A DNA stretch of 64,000 bases from Xanthomonas albilineans (GTDB lineage: Bacteria; Pseudomonadota; Gammaproteobacteria; Xanthomonadales; Xanthomonadaceae). Every line of letters starts with the position of its first letter. Position 1 is the first letter of the stretch. Below the pieces are notes generated by a model. The model saw only the letters and a program-made list of their open reading frames with translations, did not search any database and was not told where the DNA came from. The translations under genes and the position numbers were made by a program. Below, in pieces: positions 63,393-64,000 of this stretch. The DNA is taken from positions 98,370 through 162,369 of the forward strand of contig NZ_MDCB01000008.1 of NCBI RefSeq assembly GCF_002939705.1. The letters are read 5' to 3'.

Positions 63393-63555
63393 GACGGTGG
63401 TTCCTTCGTTAAAAGAGCGACGGGCAAGGCCTCTGGGATACCTGCCCCGGTGATGTCCTGATGTCGTATGCGTCAAGTCTTCCGACTCGGCGAGGGCACT
63501 CCTGCACCCCAAAAACTGAGGCAGACCAGTCGACCCGGCCTGCCTAGAACGGAAA
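63393..63555 (-). promoter_or_regulatory. Leader of the S10 operon
   Basis: About 160 bp between the proximal promoter and rpsJ with no gene. In E. coli this leader is the L4 attenuation target; I did not find that structure by eye. Confidence 0.4.
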
Positions 63556-63584
63556 AGTATAATGCGATGCTAGAGCAACGTCAA
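63556..63584 (-). promoter_or_regulatory. Proximal S10 operon promoter
   Basis: TTGACG at 63584-63579, 17-bp spacer, TATACT at 63561-63556 on the minus strand: a strong sigma70-type match, about 165 bp upstream of rpsJ. Confidence 0.75.
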
Positions 63585-63704
63585 CAACCTAAGGTTGTGC
63601 GCCCTCAATGCAACGCGACCTTCCCGGTCTTGCGAACACGAGCGACTTCCTGCCCCTCTTTTCGCTGTCTTGTCGGCGCCCTACCCAGGAACGCCGAGCC
63701 GCGC

Positions 63705-63733
63705 ATTATAGGGGGGGTTTGACCTGATCGCAA
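63705..63733 (-). promoter_or_regulatory. Distal S10 operon promoter
   Basis: TTGCGA at 63733-63728, 17-bp spacer, perfect TATAAT at 63710-63705 on the minus strand, between the tuf terminator and the proximal promoter. Confidence 0.75.
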
Positions 63734-63783
63734 CACTTCTGTGGCGAGAAATTTAGACCGGTGCATGGCATGACCACGAACGA

Positions 63784-63811
63784 CAAAGGGCCGACTTGCG
63801 CCGGCCCTTTG
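63784..63811 (-). terminator. Rho-independent terminator after tuf
   Basis: Perfect 10-bp stem caaagggccg/cggccctttg with an 8-base loop, 66 bp past the tuf stop, followed by tcgtt on the minus strand. Separates tuf from the S10 promoters. Confidence 0.75.
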
Positions 63812-63877
63812 CGTTCGCGGCGACATCTGTCGCCGGCTATCTCTACCGCATCCCGCAGCCCAGGCTGCCGGAGGGCA

Positions 63878-64000
63878 TTACTTGATGATCTTGGCCACCA
63901 CGCCGGCGCCGACCGTCCGGCCGCCTTCGCGGATCGCGAAACGCAGGCCTTCGTCCATCGCCACCGGATTGATCAGCGTCACCGTCATCTTGACGTTGTC
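63878..64000 (-). CDS. tuf: Elongation factor Tu, 3' end only
   Basis: Last 40 codons and stop of EF-Tu; the rest lies beyond the window. Residues such as [20 protein letters not shown] and [15 protein letters not shown] match the EF-Tu C-terminal barrel. Upstream of rpsJ in the str-S10 gene order, but separated by a terminator. Confidence 0.95.
   Translation of the reverse strand, partial: DNVKMTVTLINPVAMDEGLRFAIREGGRTVGAGVVAKIIK

Overview
The window is a high-GC gammaproteobacterial chromosome segment, almost certainly from the Xanthomonadaceae and most likely Xanthomonas or a close relative. This rests on protein resemblance and gene order (phoB-phoR-ppk-ppx, folC-SPOR-cvpA-purF, an S46 dipeptidyl peptidase, class II DAHP synthase, TonB-dependent receptors, ribosomal super-operon); the species cannot be fixed from sequence alone. 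I see no tRNA or rRNA genes, phage, insertion sequences or CRISPR arrays.

Layout. 1-8.5 kb (+): the phosphate two-component system PhoB/PhoR runs into polyphosphate kinase and exopolyphosphatase, then a GT4 glycosyltransferase overlapping a PAP2 phosphatase, then lpxH. 8.8-17.6 kb (-): a seven-gene strip read right to left: S46 dipeptidyl peptidase, histidine phosphatase, folC, SPOR protein, cvpA, purF and a ferritin-like DUF455 protein whose GTG start overlaps purF. 17.7-20.2 kb (+): tdh and kbl, the threonine to glycine pathway. 20.4-23.1 kb (-): RsuA-family pseudouridine synthase, small exported protein, OmpA-like porin. 23.7-27.0 kb (+): zinc-less medium-chain dehydrogenase and a 2,4-dienoyl-CoA reductase.

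27.1-35.0 kb is the most distinctive block: a ROK regulator divergent from a TonB-dependent receptor, followed by a glycerophosphodiester phosphodiesterase (GDPD), the decayed 3' end of a second GDPD copy, a divergent GDPD and an unknown 494-residue exported protein. I read it as a candidate outer-membrane scavenging system for phosphodiester-containing molecules. A stem-loop overlaps the receptor's ribosome binding site and an inverted repeat lies in the divergent promoter region. 35.3-48.6 kb holds mixed housekeeping genes (cell wall hydrolase, GST, S9 peptidase, mdh, cyclophilin, typA, DUF2127, DAHP synthase, dsbB) and a second TonB receptor with a near-perfect Zur-box-like palindrome just upstream, suggesting zinc-responsive uptake.

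48.9-64 kb (-) is the S10-spc-alpha ribosomal protein array from rpsJ to rplQ, including secY and rpoA, preceded by the 3' end of tuf at the window edge. Two well-formed sigma70-type promoters precede rpsJ. Structured non-coding gaps lie at rpsN/rpsH, secY/rpsM and rpoA/rplQ, and rpmJ is missing from its usual place after secY. Starts were trimmed to family-consistent positions, so many are shorter than the longest open frame.
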